From positions 76,121 to 140,120 of the forward strand of contig JAZKAT010000006.1 in the NCBI GenBank assembly GCA_040389045.1: a stretch of DNA of 64,000 nt. The letters are read 5' to 3'. Both the position numbers and the translations under genes were made by a program. A model generated the notes under the pieces. It had not been told where the DNA came from. It did no database searches and saw nothing but the letters and a program-made list of their open reading frames with translations. Positions within the stretch are counted from its first letter, which is position 1, and the number at the start of each line of letters is the position of its first letter. Below are positions 17,189 to 28,200 of this stretch, piece after piece. This stretch comes from UBA5158 sp040389045 (GTDB lineage Bacteria; Pseudomonadota; Gammaproteobacteria; DSM-16500).

Positions 17189-17825
17189 AAGCATTATCAT
17201 TGGTATTTCCGGCGCCTCAGCCTCCGGAAAAAGTTTATTAGCCAACACTATTGTGAATGAATTGGGCTCCGCCCAGGTAGTCGTTATTTCAGAAGATTCC
17301 TATTACAAAGACCACAGTACCATCCCCTTTGAAGAACGCGCCAATATTAACTACGATCACCCTAACTCAATTGATCATGAATTATTGAACCAGCATTTAA
17401 CGCAGTTGCAACAAGGCAAAACCATTGAAGTACCGATTTATAATCACGCGCTGCACACTCGCGAAAAAACCTCGCGCACCATCGGTAAACACACTATTAT
17501 TGTCCTGGAAGGGATTTTATTATTCGTCTCGAAAGAATTGCGGGAATTGATGAATATCCGCATCTTTATGGAAACGGCCTTGGACATTTGTCTGATCCGA
17601 CGTTTAAAGCGTGACATGAAGGAACGTAACCGTTCGCTGGACGCGGTATTGAAACAATATGAAGAAACGGTGCGACCTATGTATCTGCAATTTATTGAAC
17701 CCTCAAAACGCTATGCGGATATTATCGTACCGCGCGGCGGCGGCAACCGCATTGCTATCGACATGATTAAAGCAAAAATGCGTGAATTATTAGGTGACCA
17801 CTTTAAATCGGAAGATAACGCATAA
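17178..17825 (+). CDS. udk: uridine kinase
   Basis: Phosphorylates uridine and cytidine in pyrimidine salvage. P-loop GASASGKS at residues 12–19, the EDSYYKD block, and NYDHPNSIDHELL typical of uridine kinases. GTG start at 17178 with AGAGGAG upstream. 215 residues is the usual length. Overlaps the Smr gene; the next gene starts 19 bases after its stop. Confidence 0.92.
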   Translation: MSDKSIIIGISGASASGKSLLANTIVNELGSAQVVVISEDSYYKDHSTIPFEERANINYDHPNSIDHELLNQHLTQLQQGKTIEVPIYNHALHTREKTSRTIGKHTIIVLEGILLFVSKELRELMNIRIFMETALDICLIRRLKRDMKERNRSLDAVLKQYEETVRPMYLQFIEPSKRYADIIVPRGGGNRIAIDMIKAKMRELLGDHFKSEDNA

Positions 17826-17844
17826 CTTTTTGCCATGGAGGCTT

Positions 17845-20316
17845 ATGAAGTTACGTAATAAAGCACTGTTGGCGTTAGGACTTTCATGGTGCATCTTTAT
17901 TGGTGTCACTTACTCCAGCTTTTATCTGTATTTATTGCATAACTTCCTTGCCTTAGAACATTCGCGCACAGAGAATGATTTATCACGTATCGAAGATGCT
18001 CTCACCCAAAACACGATTTCGCTGGCCTCTTTTACCACGGACTGGTCGCATTGGAATGATATTTATAATTTTGTCACCGGTACAGATTCGCAATTTATCA
18101 ATAATAATATGACGCTGCTGGCGTTTCAGAATTCCAATATTTGCATGATGAGTATTTGGAAAAATGATGGAACAACGTTATATGGACAGGTAGTTGTTGA
18201 TGAGGGCAAAGCATTCAAGCCATTACCAAGTTATTTTGACCCTTATATCAGTCCGCACAGTTTCTTAACCAGTTGGAATAATCTTAATCAAACATTCCAT
18301 GGTTTCATCCATGTTAACAAACAAATTATGATGGTCGCGGCGGGCGCTATCACCGATGGCAGTAAAATACATCCCGCTGTGGGAACATTAATTACCGGAC
18401 GCTTTTTTTCGCATAAAATCCTGCAAAGCATTGTTGCCGCAACCAAAGTCGATCTTCAGTTAATTGTATTGGAACCGGATACTTTGTCTCCCGAAATAAA
18501 GCATGCGCTGATTAAAGCCAGTAACAAACCCGATGGTCATTACATTAAAGCTATCAATGAAAAAACCCTGTTTACATATATAGTAGTTAAAGACATCAAT
18601 GGTACACCTATTGGTATTTTAAAAGGAGTCATTCCCCGCAATTCTTATATGGCGGGATTACAAGCCATACATTATTATCTGGCGACTTATCTGATCACCG
18701 GCTTTTTGTTTTCCTTGTTAATGCTGACTTTGCTGCGCTCGCTCATTATTAAACGGCTGGAAAAACTTGATGAAGAGTTAACAATCATCAGTGATAAGCA
18801 CACCGTCACTGAACGCGTAACCGATTCCGGCAATGATGAATTGTCTTCGGTCGCGGCGGAAATAAATATCATGCTGGATATCATCCAGGCGTCGCAAGAG
18901 CAATTAGAACATCGTGTCGTAAAACGCACGGAAGAATTGCATAAAACCAATAAAAAGTTACAGGAAGAAATCACCGAACGAAAATCCATTGAACAGGAAT
19001 TAATGGTCAACAAAGAACATCTGCTGCGGCTGGCGCATTATGATAATCTCACCGGCTTGCCGAACCGGGTATTTTTTAATGAAATACTTAACAAAGCCCT
19101 GGCACACGCCGCCAGGCAGAATAAAATCATGGCGGTATTGTTTATTGATTTAGACCGGTTTAAAAATATTAATGACGCCATGGGTCATTCTACCGGCGAT
19201 CTTGTCCTCAAAGAAATTGCTAAACGACTGGAAAGCATATTACGCGCGGGCGATGTCCTGGCGCGCTTAAGTGGCGATGAATTTATTGCTTTGCTGAATG
19301 ATATTCCGCAAGCCAAATTCGCCAGCAACATCGCTGACAAATTATTACAGGTTTGCGCCATCCCCGTTAAAATCGACAGCCATGAATTTTTTACCACCGC
19401 CAGCGTAGGTATTTGTATTTTTCCAAACGATGGCAAATCCCTGGAAGATTTACAAAAGAATGCTGACATGGCCATGTATAAAGCCAAGCATGCGGGTGGG
19501 AATAATTTTCAGTATTTTACTAAGGAAATGAATGCGGAAGCGCATGAACATATCCAGCTGGAAACACACTTGCGTAAAGGCATAGTCGATCAGGAATTTG
19601 TTTTGCTTTATCAGCCCAAGCTTGATTTGAGCAGTGGTAAAGTCACGGGTGTGGAAGCGTTAATTCGCTGGGACAGCGCGGAACTTGGCATGATCAGTCC
19701 AACCAAGTTTATACCGCTGGCGGAAGAAACCGGGTTAATTTTACAAATCGGTGAATGGGCGTTACGTGAAGCCTGTAAAACGGGTAAGCGCTGGCAAGAT
19801 GAAGGATTTGAACCTATCAGCGTTGCGGTAAATTTATCTCCCAAGCAATTCCGCCATAAGGATATTGCCAAATTAGTAGCGTTAGTGTTGAAAGAAACCG
19901 GACTGCCGCCCGAGTTTCTCAATTTGGAAATTACGGAAACCGCGGTTATGGATAATGTGGAAACTGCCATTCAACGCTTAACTGAAATTAAAAAAATGGG
20001 TGTGAAAATATCGGTTGATGATTTTGGTACGGGCTACACGTCGATTAGTTATTTGAAACGTTTTCCGATTGATGTGTTGAAAGTTGATCAATCTTTTATT
20101 AAGGGCATACCGAAAAGTACGGATGATGCGGCTATCGTTAACGCAGTGATTGCCATGGCGCATAATCTTAGTATGTCGGTGGTTGCGGAAGGCGTAGAGA
20201 CGGAAGAACAAATGCAATATCTGGCTGAACATGGCTGTGATGTGATTCAAGGGTATTTTATAAGTAGTCCGGAACCGGCGAATAAAGTGGTGTTGCAGTT
20301 TATCAGGAAAAGCTAA
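17845..20316 (+). CDS. CHASE4–GGDEF–EAL cyclic-di-GMP signalling protein
   Basis: Inner-membrane sensor making and/or breaking c-di-GMP. From the ATG at 17845 (TGGAGG Shine-Dalgarno; an upstream in-frame ATG at 17794 lies within udk) the protein has 823 residues. Layout: TM1 about 7–29, a periplasmic CHASE4-like sensor to about 275, TM2 about 278–300, a HAMP-like and coiled-coil linker, GGDEF with SGDEF near 476, and an EAL domain from about 585. An RxxD inhibitory site (RAGD) precedes SGDEF by five residues. The EAL motif (EALIRW), DDFGTGYTS and VVAEGVE are intact, so phosphodiesterase activity is likely. SGDEF is a tolerated GGDEF variant, so dual activity is possible. Confidence 0.92.
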   Translation: MKLRNKALLALGLSWCIFIGVTYSSFYLYLLHNFLALEHSRTENDLSRIEDALTQNTISLASFTTDWSHWNDIYNFVTGTDSQFINNNMTLLAFQNSNICMMSIWKNDGTTLYGQVVVDEGKAFKPLPSYFDPYISPHSFLTSWNNLNQTFHGFIHVNKQIMMVAAGAITDGSKIHPAVGTLITGRFFSHKILQSIVAATKVDLQLIVLEPDTLSPEIKHALIKASNKPDGHYIKAINEKTLFTYIVVKDINGTPIGILKGVIPRNSYMAGLQAIHYYLATYLITGFLFSLLMLTLLRSLIIKRLEKLDEELTIISDKHTVTERVTDSGNDELSSVAAEINIMLDIIQASQEQLEHRVVKRTEELHKTNKKLQEEITERKSIEQELMVNKEHLLRLAHYDNLTGLPNRVFFNEILNKALAHAARQNKIMAVLFIDLDRFKNINDAMGHSTGDLVLKEIAKRLESILRAGDVLARLSGDEFIALLNDIPQAKFASNIADKLLQVCAIPVKIDSHEFFTTASVGICIFPNDGKSLEDLQKNADMAMYKAKHAGGNNFQYFTKEMNAEAHEHIQLETHLRKGIVDQEFVLLYQPKLDLSSGKVTGVEALIRWDSAELGMISPTKFIPLAEETGLILQIGEWALREACKTGKRWQDEGFEPISVAVNLSPKQFRHKDIAKLVALVLKETGLPPEFLNLEITETAVMDNVETAIQRLTEIKKMGVKISVDDFGTGYTSISYLKRFPIDVLKVDQSFIKGIPKSTDDAAIVNAVIAMAHNLSMSVVAEGVETEEQMQYLAEHGCDVIQGYFISSPEPANKVVLQFIRKS

Positions 20317-20320
20317 AAGC

Positions 20321-20373
20321 ACCCCTCACCCGTCGCCTACGGCGCCGACCTCTCCCACAAGGGGAGAGGTGAA
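20321..20373. repeat. dispersed repeat of the CTCACCC-GTCGC...GGGGAGAGGT type
   Basis: A 53-bp element containing the hairpin CCTCTCCC-ACAA-GGGGAGAGG. It recurs at 47471–47518 (degenerate right end) and 54490–54542 (inverted). Here it lies between two convergent genes, where the hairpin could end transcription from both sides. It starts 5 bases after the diguanylate cyclase stop. Confidence 0.7.
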
Positions 20374-20374
20374 C

Positions 20375-22329
20375 TTAGGATATCATCCTGGGTGAAACTG
20401 GAATAATATTTTCATCATCCAAGGTGTAATCTTNNNNNNNNNNNNNNNNNNNNNNNNNNNNNNNNNNNNNNNNNNNNNNNNNNNNNNNNNNNNNNNNNNN
20501 NNNNNNNNNNNNNNNNNNNNNNNNNNNNNNNNNGATATCATCCTGGGTGAAACTGGAATAATATTTTCATCATCCAAGGTGTAATCTTTAGGATAGTCAA
20601 AAAATTCCTGATACGAATCAAGCGCAATACCGGCATTATTAACAAGCATATAATTAAGTTCATCATATTCCGCGGATGTTAACCTGGGTTTAATAAATTC
20701 TACTATGTCCACATACCGAAAAACTTTCAAATAATTTTTCGCGCACAACGGCAGGTCAGTTGTTAAATCCAGTTCTTTCTCTAACAATAATTTGCCCTGC
20801 CTATCATACTGCAATAACCTGGGAGGATGCTGGGTAAGCACAGTGGCATTATGGAATTTCATGTCCGCTAATAATTTAAATGTTAAATATACCCCATGTC
20901 CTCTCATAAAACGGTAAGCGTTACGAATGAAACCATCATTCCCTGATGCATGATCTACATATCTTAGGTTACTGTTTATATAACTTGATAAAGCTTTCCC
21001 CACCACTTTATAAGCGTCAAGCTCCCGCAGTAACTTTATCGCATAGGTAAACTGGTCTTCACCTTTGCGCGCGTAAGAATTCAGTAACTTAGCCTGTTCC
21101 TCAATGAATACGAGTGAATTTCTACCAAGATATTTGAAAAGCTGCCGCCCTCTTTTCTCGTCTAATGGTTCACCATTAAAAAATGTAAAACAACAAGTTT
21201 CATTCGACTCAACCGGTTCTTTCGTTATTTCTGGATATTTTGCAAAAATGTTATTTTGTAATGCTAAATCATGTCGTTGTTTTACGAGGTACTGACGGCC
21301 ATAAGCGATTAACGCATTTATTTTTTGCTGCCATTTCAGCTTCACCAACTCAATTGCTTGTCGCTGAAAACTATAGGATTTAGCATAATCCACGCTGATT
21401 TTCACTTGAATGTCAGACAGGGCACGAAAACTAACACAATGCTCACTTGCAATGAGATTCAATGTATCAACTTCCTCTTGTTCATCTTTGGATTCGCCAT
21501 CATCAGCATATTCAGCAGCCAATGGAATTAGTTGAGGATTATCTGTCAGCAGCGTACTAATTGGCGTTTGTTCAATGCAGGCGACTTTATTTCCCGAACA
21601 ACGGAATTGAATAGTGGTTTTCTCCCAATCTTTTTTGGAATTTATACGATAATCAGATTGAATTAAATTTTGCTGGTGGGCGTTATATAACGCATTAATA
21701 ACGCCACCGCGGTAGACATAAGTCAGCAACGCTTCGATAAGTGCATTTTTCTGTCCCTCTGGGACAGAAGATAGCAAATGTTTATAGATAATCGCCGGAA
21801 GTACCTCAATGGCGCTATCAATGTTTCTAATAGTTAAAAAATTAAAAGCTTCTTTTATTGAAATATTCATGACGACTAACGCCGAATTTACTTCAATATT
21901 AGCGACATTTTGCTCGGCATGGTATTTATCCAGAGTAAACGTAGCAGCGTAATTAGTCTCTGCTAGGGTTGCTAAAATTGCTGCGCATTTTTCCAAGTCT
22001 GATGCCACAGATTCAGGCAATACTTTTTTAACAAACCAATTCCAGGCTTTGGTACGAGTGGTTTTAGTATTTTCATCAACAACAGCAATAAAATTTGTTA
22101 TTAAATGGTATAAGTGTTTTGCTCTAGCTTCATTAATAATTTTGCTTAACACTATGTCATTAAAATAAATTTGATAGTCATAGGTCAACCATTGCTGTAC
22201 TACCGTTTCTCTGTTTGGCGCGGGTTGAAAACCGTTAGGCGCATAAAAATCCGCGGGCCATTCTTCCGTGATTAAGGTGCCGGGTTGTTGGCCTAAGGCG
22301 GCGGTCAGGTTTTGCAAGGGTGTTGGCAT
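20375..22329 (-). CDS. unknown 599-residue protein, interrupted by an assembly gap
   Basis: I do not recognise this protein. Its 3' end is split by 100 N (20434–20533) flanked by an identical 55-bp segment. Removing one copy and the N gives a continuous frame ending ...PVSPRMIS and TAA at 20375, 599 residues in all. The frame opens upstream to 22371, but that part lies in a palindromic repeat, and the ATG at 22329 (MPTPLQN) has GAAGAG upstream. The protein is predicted soluble, mostly alpha-helical, with no signal peptide and no motif I can name. A Glu/Asp-rich acidic stretch lies near residue 275. Its codon usage looks more AT-rich than ligA next door, hinting at acquired DNA. A host-directed effector is one possibility; there is no direct evidence. 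Confidence 0.65.
20434..20533. other. assembly gap (100 N)
   Basis: A run of exactly 100 N. The 55 bases before it (20379–20433) and after it (20534–20588) are identical, so the two contig ends overlap and the true gap is probably zero or negative in length. Confidence 0.9.
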
Positions 22330-22343
22330 GAGAGCTCTCTTCA

Positions 22344-22433
22344 CTGTCATCTCGCGCAGGTGGGAATCCATTGTGAAGGCCTGCAGCTTCTGCAGTTACA
22401 ATGAATGGATTCCCGCCTGCGCGGGAATGACAG
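22344..22433. repeat. palindromic MITE-like repeat, full copy A
   Basis: About 30-bp terminal inverted arms, each itself a hairpin of the ATTCCC-N8-GGGAAT type, surround a 30-bp core with GCAGCTTCTGCAGTTACAAT. The left arm of this copy has three substitutions. It sits between the 599-residue gene and ligA. The same core is present in copies B and C. Confidence 0.8.
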
Positions 22434-22470
22434 AACAGTATAATTTCAAAACAGATTAGCCAGAATCCTA

Positions 22471-24528
22471 TCACTGTTTGTGCAGAAATTCCAGAAATGA
22501 TTCTTCATCCATGATGGGGATATTAAGACTGGCGGCTTTCTTGAGTTTTGAACCTGCGTCAGTACCGACAACGACATAATTGGTTTTTGCCGACACGCTG
22601 CCCGCGACTTTTGCGCCCAGGTTTTCCAGTTTTTCTTTCGCAACTTCACGGCTCAAAGTAGCAAGCGTGCCAGTTAAAACAAAAGTCATGCCATGCAGCG
22701 GTTGCGCGGCAGGATCGCGAGAAATTTTTTCCCAATGAATACCCGCCGCTAACAATTTGTCAATCACCGTGCGATTATGGGGTTCAGCAAAAAAGGTCAC
22801 GATATGGTTAGCAACTACTGGTCCAACATCACTGATTTCCTGCAATGATTCCACGGTGGCAGAAAATAATGGCGTTAACTCACCGAAATGTTGCGCAAGA
22901 TTTTTAGCGGTTGCCTCACCGACTTCGCGAATACCCAAAGCATAGAGAAAACGCGCTAAGCTGGTTTTTTTACTATCTGCCAGCGCAGTTAAAATATTAG
23001 ACGCGGATTTTTCCGCCATTCTTTCGAGGTTAGCCAATTGGTCTTGCGTCAAGGCATACAAATCCGCCGGATTAGCCACCAATCCGCACTCCACCAATTG
23101 ATCGATAATTTTATCGCCCAACCCTTCAATATCCATGGCGCGACGCGAAGCGAAATGTTTCAAAGCTTCTTTGCGCTGCGCGGAACAATATAACCCACCC
23201 GTACAACGCGCCGCGGCTTCCCCTTCGATTTGTTCAACGGCGGAATTACACACGGGACACTTTGCTGGCATTTTAATTTTTTTTACATTCTTACCGCGAT
23301 GTTCAAGCAGGACACTCACCACTTCGGGAATCACATCACCGGCGCGTTGCACAATCACGGTATCACCGATGCGAGTATCTTTGCGTTTGACTTCATCCAT
23401 GTTATGCAAAGTGGCGTTACTGACCGTCACGCCACCCACAGACACAGGTTTTAAACGCGCGACCGGGGTCAAAGCGCCAGTACGGCCGACTTGAAATTCA
23501 ACGTCTTCAATGATAGTTGACACTTGTTCCGCAGGAAATTTATGCGCTAACGCCCAGCGTGGCGCGCGCGACACAAAACCTAATATTTCACGGTCGGCAA
23601 GACTATCGACTTTATAAACCACACCGTCAATTTCATAAGGTAAGCGCTGACGTTTGACTGACAATTGCTGATAAAATTCCAACGATTTTTGTTTGTCACT
23701 TGCAAGTTTAATTTCCAGATTAACAGGAAAACCCCAGGACCTTAGCTTTGCTAACGTTTCCATGTGAGTTTTAGGTAATTTGTCGCTAAAAGCACCTATT
23801 CCATAACAGAAAATTGCGAGCTGTCGCTTCGCAGTTATTCTTGGATTAAGCTGTCTTAAACTACCAGCAGCGGCATTGCGAGGATTAGCAAATACTTTTT
23901 CCTGGTTAGCAAGCGCCTTACTATTTAACTCTTTGAATTCTGCTATCGGCATATAAATTTCACCCCGCACTTCTAAAACATCGGGAAAATCTTTACCGTG
24001 CAAACGTAAGGGAACGGATCTAACCGTGCGAACATTTTCTGTGACATCTTCACCTGTAAAACCGTCACCACGCGTGGCTGCTCGTACAAGTAAACCTTTT
24101 TCATAACGTAAACTAACAGCAAGACCATCAAGCTTAGGCTCACAAACTATAGGAATTTCCATATGCTCAGATTCAAATTCTTGCAAATCAATACTATTGA
24201 ATTTATATTTAGCTAATCTATCTTGAATCCGTTTGTAAAACGCCTCCACTTGCTCATCTTCAAAAGCATTTTCCAGCGACAACATGGGGACTTCGTGCTG
24301 CACTTCGGCAAATTCTTTTAAAGGCGCCGCGCCCACACGCTGTGTAGGCGAATCTGCGGTAATTAATTCGGGGTATTGTTGTTCGAGTTCGCGCAATTCA
24401 ATAAACAATTTATCATATTCGGCATCAGAGACACTAGGATCATCCAATACATGGTAACGATAGTTATAGTCATTGAGCAATTCGCGCAGTTTGACTGCGC
24501 GTTTTAAAGTTTTGTCTGTTGGTTTCAT
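22471..24528 (-). CDS. ligA: NAD-dependent DNA ligase
   Basis: Seals nicks during replication and repair using NAD. The 685-residue protein has domain Ia (YDKLFIELRELE), the adenylation motif CEPKLDGLAVSL with Lys near residue 130, the four-Cys zinc finger (CPVC...C...C), the helix-hairpin-helix region and a C-terminal BRCT domain of about 75 residues. The ATG overlaps the zipA stop (ATGA). The smc–zipA–ligA order is a known gammaproteobacterial arrangement. Confidence 0.95.
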   Translation of the reverse strand: MKPTDKTLKRAVKLRELLNDYNYRYHVLDDPSVSDAEYDKLFIELRELEQQYPELITADSPTQRVGAAPLKEFAEVQHEVPMLSLENAFEDEQVEAFYKRIQDRLAKYKFNSIDLQEFESEHMEIPIVCEPKLDGLAVSLRYEKGLLVRAATRGDGFTGEDVTENVRTVRSVPLRLHGKDFPDVLEVRGEIYMPIAEFKELNSKALANQEKVFANPRNAAAGSLRQLNPRITAKRQLAIFCYGIGAFSDKLPKTHMETLAKLRSWGFPVNLEIKLASDKQKSLEFYQQLSVKRQRLPYEIDGVVYKVDSLADREILGFVSRAPRWALAHKFPAEQVSTIIEDVEFQVGRTGALTPVARLKPVSVGGVTVSNATLHNMDEVKRKDTRIGDTVIVQRAGDVIPEVVSVLLEHRGKNVKKIKMPAKCPVCNSAVEQIEGEAAARCTGGLYCSAQRKEALKHFASRRAMDIEGLGDKIIDQLVECGLVANPADLYALTQDQLANLERMAEKSASNILTALADSKKTSLARFLYALGIREVGEATAKNLAQHFGELTPLFSATVESLQEISDVGPVVANHIVTFFAEPHNRTVIDKLLAAGIHWEKISRDPAAQPLHGMTFVLTGTLATLSREVAKEKLENLGAKVAGSVSAKTNYVVVGTDAGSKLKKAASLNIPIMDEESFLEFLHKQ

Positions 24529-25205
24529 GCCTGCTTCATAGTTTGGTGCTGTGCTACTTTCAGATGATAACGTTTTAAGGTTTCCGCGGTAAAAATCGCC
24601 CGGGTATCGGCGCGCAATTCCCCGTCCAAATCATCCGCCAGTTGTTCAGCCGTTTTCAACATTAATTCAAATGCCAGTTCTGGATTGGCTACCGCTGGCA
24701 AATTGGTAAATAGGGTCAAGCCCGAACACGATATATCACCGATGCGGTCCAGATTAAAATCACCTGGCTTGGTCGCTGATGCTAAACTGAATAAGGTTTG
24801 TGAACCTTGTTCTGAGGGCACCGCATAATGAAAAATATTCATGTCACCATATTGCATCCCGGTCGCCGTAATACTTTGCACCAAATCATAAGATGCAAAT
24901 TTATGATTAGCTTTCGCCGTGACCGTTAAAATCAAAAAATCATCCGCGACCGGTGGCTTTTTGGGGACTGGTGGTGGCGCTGGTTTTACCGTTACGGGCC
25001 CAAGATCGGGTTCGTTTATTTCAAAATGTACTTGAGGGATAGTTTCCAGCATATCCAGCCCCAGGATTTTATCTGCATGAAACAGGGCATCCGTGTCACT
25101 AAATGATAAGGGTTTTATCCGTTGTCGACTATATGATTGATACAGGATCAAAAACACAATGCTTGCAGCAATAAGCAATAACGCCAGGCGCAAATATCCT
25201 TCCAT
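24525..25205 (-). CDS. zipA: ZipA-like cell division protein
   Basis: Anchors FtsZ to the inner membrane in gammaproteobacteria. A 226-residue protein with one N-terminal helix (about 4–22), a short Pro-rich linker (KPAPPPVPKKPP near 74–85) and the C-terminal ZipA FtsZ-binding domain beginning LILTVTAKANHKFASYDLVQ. E. coli ZipA is about 328 residues; the difference is almost all in the disordered linker. Lies between smc (10-base gap) and ligA (ATGA overlap). Confidence 0.85.
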   Translation of the reverse strand: MEGYLRLALLLIAASIVFLILYQSYSRQRIKPLSFSDTDALFHADKILGLDMLETIPQVHFEINEPDLGPVTVKPAPPPVPKKPPVADDFLILTVTAKANHKFASYDLVQSITATGMQYGDMNIFHYAVPSEQGSQTLFSLASATKPGDFNLDRIGDISCSGLTLFTNLPAVANPELAFELMLKTAEQLADDLDGELRADTRAIFTAETLKRYHLKVAQHQTMKQA

Positions 25206-25215
25206 GGAAATCTCC

Positions 25216-28200
25216 TTATGCTCCAGCTAAACTAACCGCTTCTTCGACATTAACACTTACCAGGCGCGATACTCCAGGTTCATGCATGGTTACGCCCATT
25301 AAATGTTTACCCATTTCAATGGTTAACTTGTTATGACTGATAAAAATAAACTGAGTTTTTTCAGCCATACTTTTCACTAAATTACAAAAACGGACGACGT
25401 TAGCATCGTCCAGTGGCGCATCCACTTCATCCAGCAAACAAAATGGCGCTGGATTTAAATGGAATATCGAAAACACTAATGCTATTGCCGTTAAGGCTTT
25501 TTCACCCCCAGAAAGCAAATTAATCGTGCTATTACGCTTGCCCGGTGGGCAGGCCATCACAGTGATGCCCGCATCCAGTAAATTTTCACCGGTCATTTCC
25601 AGATAAGCCCGTCCGCCACCAAACACATGGGGGAACAATTCCTGGAACCTTCCATTTACCATATCATAAGTTTCCCGAAAGCGCGCGCGAGTTTCTTTGT
25701 CTATCTTGGCAATCGCGCTTTCCAGGGTTTGCAAACCTTCAATTAAATCGGCGTTTTGCTTATCCAGATACTCTTTGCGTTCTGAACAAGTGGCAAATTC
25801 TTCAATGGCAACCAGGTTGATTGCGCCTAACCGGGTGATGCGCTGCGCGGTTTGTTCAAGTTGAGCATAAAGCTCATCGGCACTGACTGTTTCTGGAATT
25901 TCCTGCAAAATATCATGCACCAGCAAGCCCAGTTCCTGAATTTGCTCTAGCAGGTTTTCAGCTTTGACTCTTATACTTTGGCCTTCTAAACGCAGGGTTT
26001 CGAGAATATCACGTAGTTTACTGAGTTCACGTTCAACCGCCTGGCGGTTACTCTCCAGACTACGCAACTCTTGTTCTATCCCTTCTGATGCGGCGCGGGA
26101 ATTGCTTAATTCTGTTTCTATGCTTAATCTTCTTTCCAAGGCTATGGCTAAGGTTTTTTCCAAGTCTTTCGTTTGTCCCAGAGAACTTAACTCATCTTCC
26201 AAATGCTGTTTGCGTTGCGCCAGGGTATTGAGCTGGGTCTGCATCGCATTGCTAGTCTGTTTTAATGAACCCTGCTGTGACTTGGAAGTCTGCAAGCGGA
26301 TTTGCAGTTGCGAAGCATCATCTTTGGCTTGGTTAACAATGCTGCGGGCGGCTTGCAAGCGTTGCTGGCTTAAATCACGCTCATCAGTTAACTCAGCGCG
26401 TTGTTCCGTCAATTGCTCCAATTCAGTCAGCGCGGTTTGCCAGGCGTTGCGCGCGACTTTCAAATCATCCTGCGCTTGTTGTAACTGAGTGACGCACTCT
26501 TCCAGCTCAGACTTCACGCGTTCCGCGCGCTGCACCAATTCCGCAAAACGTTCGCGTTGCATTTTATCGCGCGCCTGTAATTCCGCGGCTGCACCGCGCG
26601 CTTGATTCACGGTTTTTTGCAATTGTTCACGCGTTTGATTCAATTGTACTGTGGTTTCGCGCAAGGTTTTTAATTCATCTTCAATAGCGGCGCGGGTGGT
26701 TTCATGCGTGACAATTTCGGCGGCTAATTGCTTCAATTCCTGTTCACGCTGAAATATACCGGCAGCGGGATCTTCATCACGCGATACGCGCAGCCAGGAA
26801 GTGCTTAACCAGGTACCGTCTGGCGTAATCACTGAAGCTTGTGGCGGCAGGGATTCGGCTAATTGCAACGCTTCCACCAAGGTGTCGGCAACATAAACAT
26901 CCGCTAACAATGACTCTAATGGCCATTGGGAAGTAACCTTGCTTAGTAAAGTGGTAGCATCAGGTACGCTGACAGTATTACTTTCTTTCGTAGCAAATAA
27001 ACATAAGTTACCTTCGGTTAATTCCGCAGCGCGCTCGGCAATACTGCCAAGATCATCAACGCAGACTGCTTGCAAATAAGAGCTTAATACTTTTTCAACC
27101 GCATTTTCCCAACCCGTTTGCACAACAATGCTTTGCGCCAAACGCGGTTTTTTATCCAGATCATGTTTTGCCAGCCATTCAACTTGCCTATTGTTACGCT
27201 GGCCTAAAGCTGTTTGTTGCAAAGCCTCTAGTGAAGACTGACGGCCACGCAATTTCTGCAGCGTATTACGCACCTGATCCAGACGCGAAGTGGCATTTTG
27301 CTGGCTGGTTTGCGAGGTGGTAATTTTTTCATGTAATTGACGCAATTCAAGTTCATGCGCTTCCGCCTTGGTGACCGCGCTGGCAGCTTGCCCGGCAGCT
27401 TCCGCAGCGGCTTGTTCCAAGGTGCCTACTTGATGGTGCGATTGGTCTTCCTTCAACTTAGCCTGTTGCTGTTGCAAGCTAGTAATTTTTTGTTCCAGGT
27501 GCTGAATGCGGGTTTGTTCAACTTGCGCGGCCTGCGTGGTTTTCGCAGTCACTTGATTGAAGTTATCCCAGTTACTTTGCCAGTGTTGTACCGCTTCAAA
27601 CGCGGCAGTCAATTCTTGCGTAGCCTGGCTGGCCGCTTGCGTAGCCGTTTCTGCCTGGGGTTCCAGTTCAGTAATTTCGGCGGCTAATTCTACTAATTGA
27701 TCTTGAATTTCCTGGAGGTGGTCAACGGCTTGTTGCCAATCCTTATCGACTTCCGCTAAATCAGCCTGGCGCTGCTGTCTACGCTCCTGGTGATGGCGGA
27801 TTTCCTGTTCCAGTCGGGTCACTTCACTGCCAGCAGCATAGTAGCGACGTTGCACTTCATTAAATGCTTCCATGCTGAGGTGTTGTTCTTCACGTTTACG
27901 TTCCAGACGCAAATCAATGCCGCTTAATGCGGATTGCTGAGCTTCAAGTCCAGTTTCCTGCTGTTGGATTTGCAATGCATATTGCGCCAGACGGCCGTCC
28001 AGCTGACGCCATTGCGCCGCCAGCCATTGCCCGCGTAAAGCGCGCTCTTCCTGTTTTAACACTTTGAAACGTTCCGCGTTACTGGCTTGACGCTTCAAGG
28101 TACCTAACTGTTTTTCCAGTTCCAGACGCAAGTCATCAAGCCGCGCCAGATTTTCTTTGGTGTGGTTAATTCGATTTTCCGTTTCACGGCGGCGTTCTTT

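Noticed and set aside
17794..17844. 17-residue N-terminal extension of the GGDEF/EAL protein
   Set aside because: Overlaps udk out of frame; the ATG at 17845 has a TGGAGG ribosome-binding site and is followed directly by the membrane helix.
25964..26488. 174-codon open frame on the plus strand
   Set aside because: Lies entirely antisense to the coiled-coil part of smc; its Arg/Ser/Cys/Leu-rich translation is typical of shadow frames.
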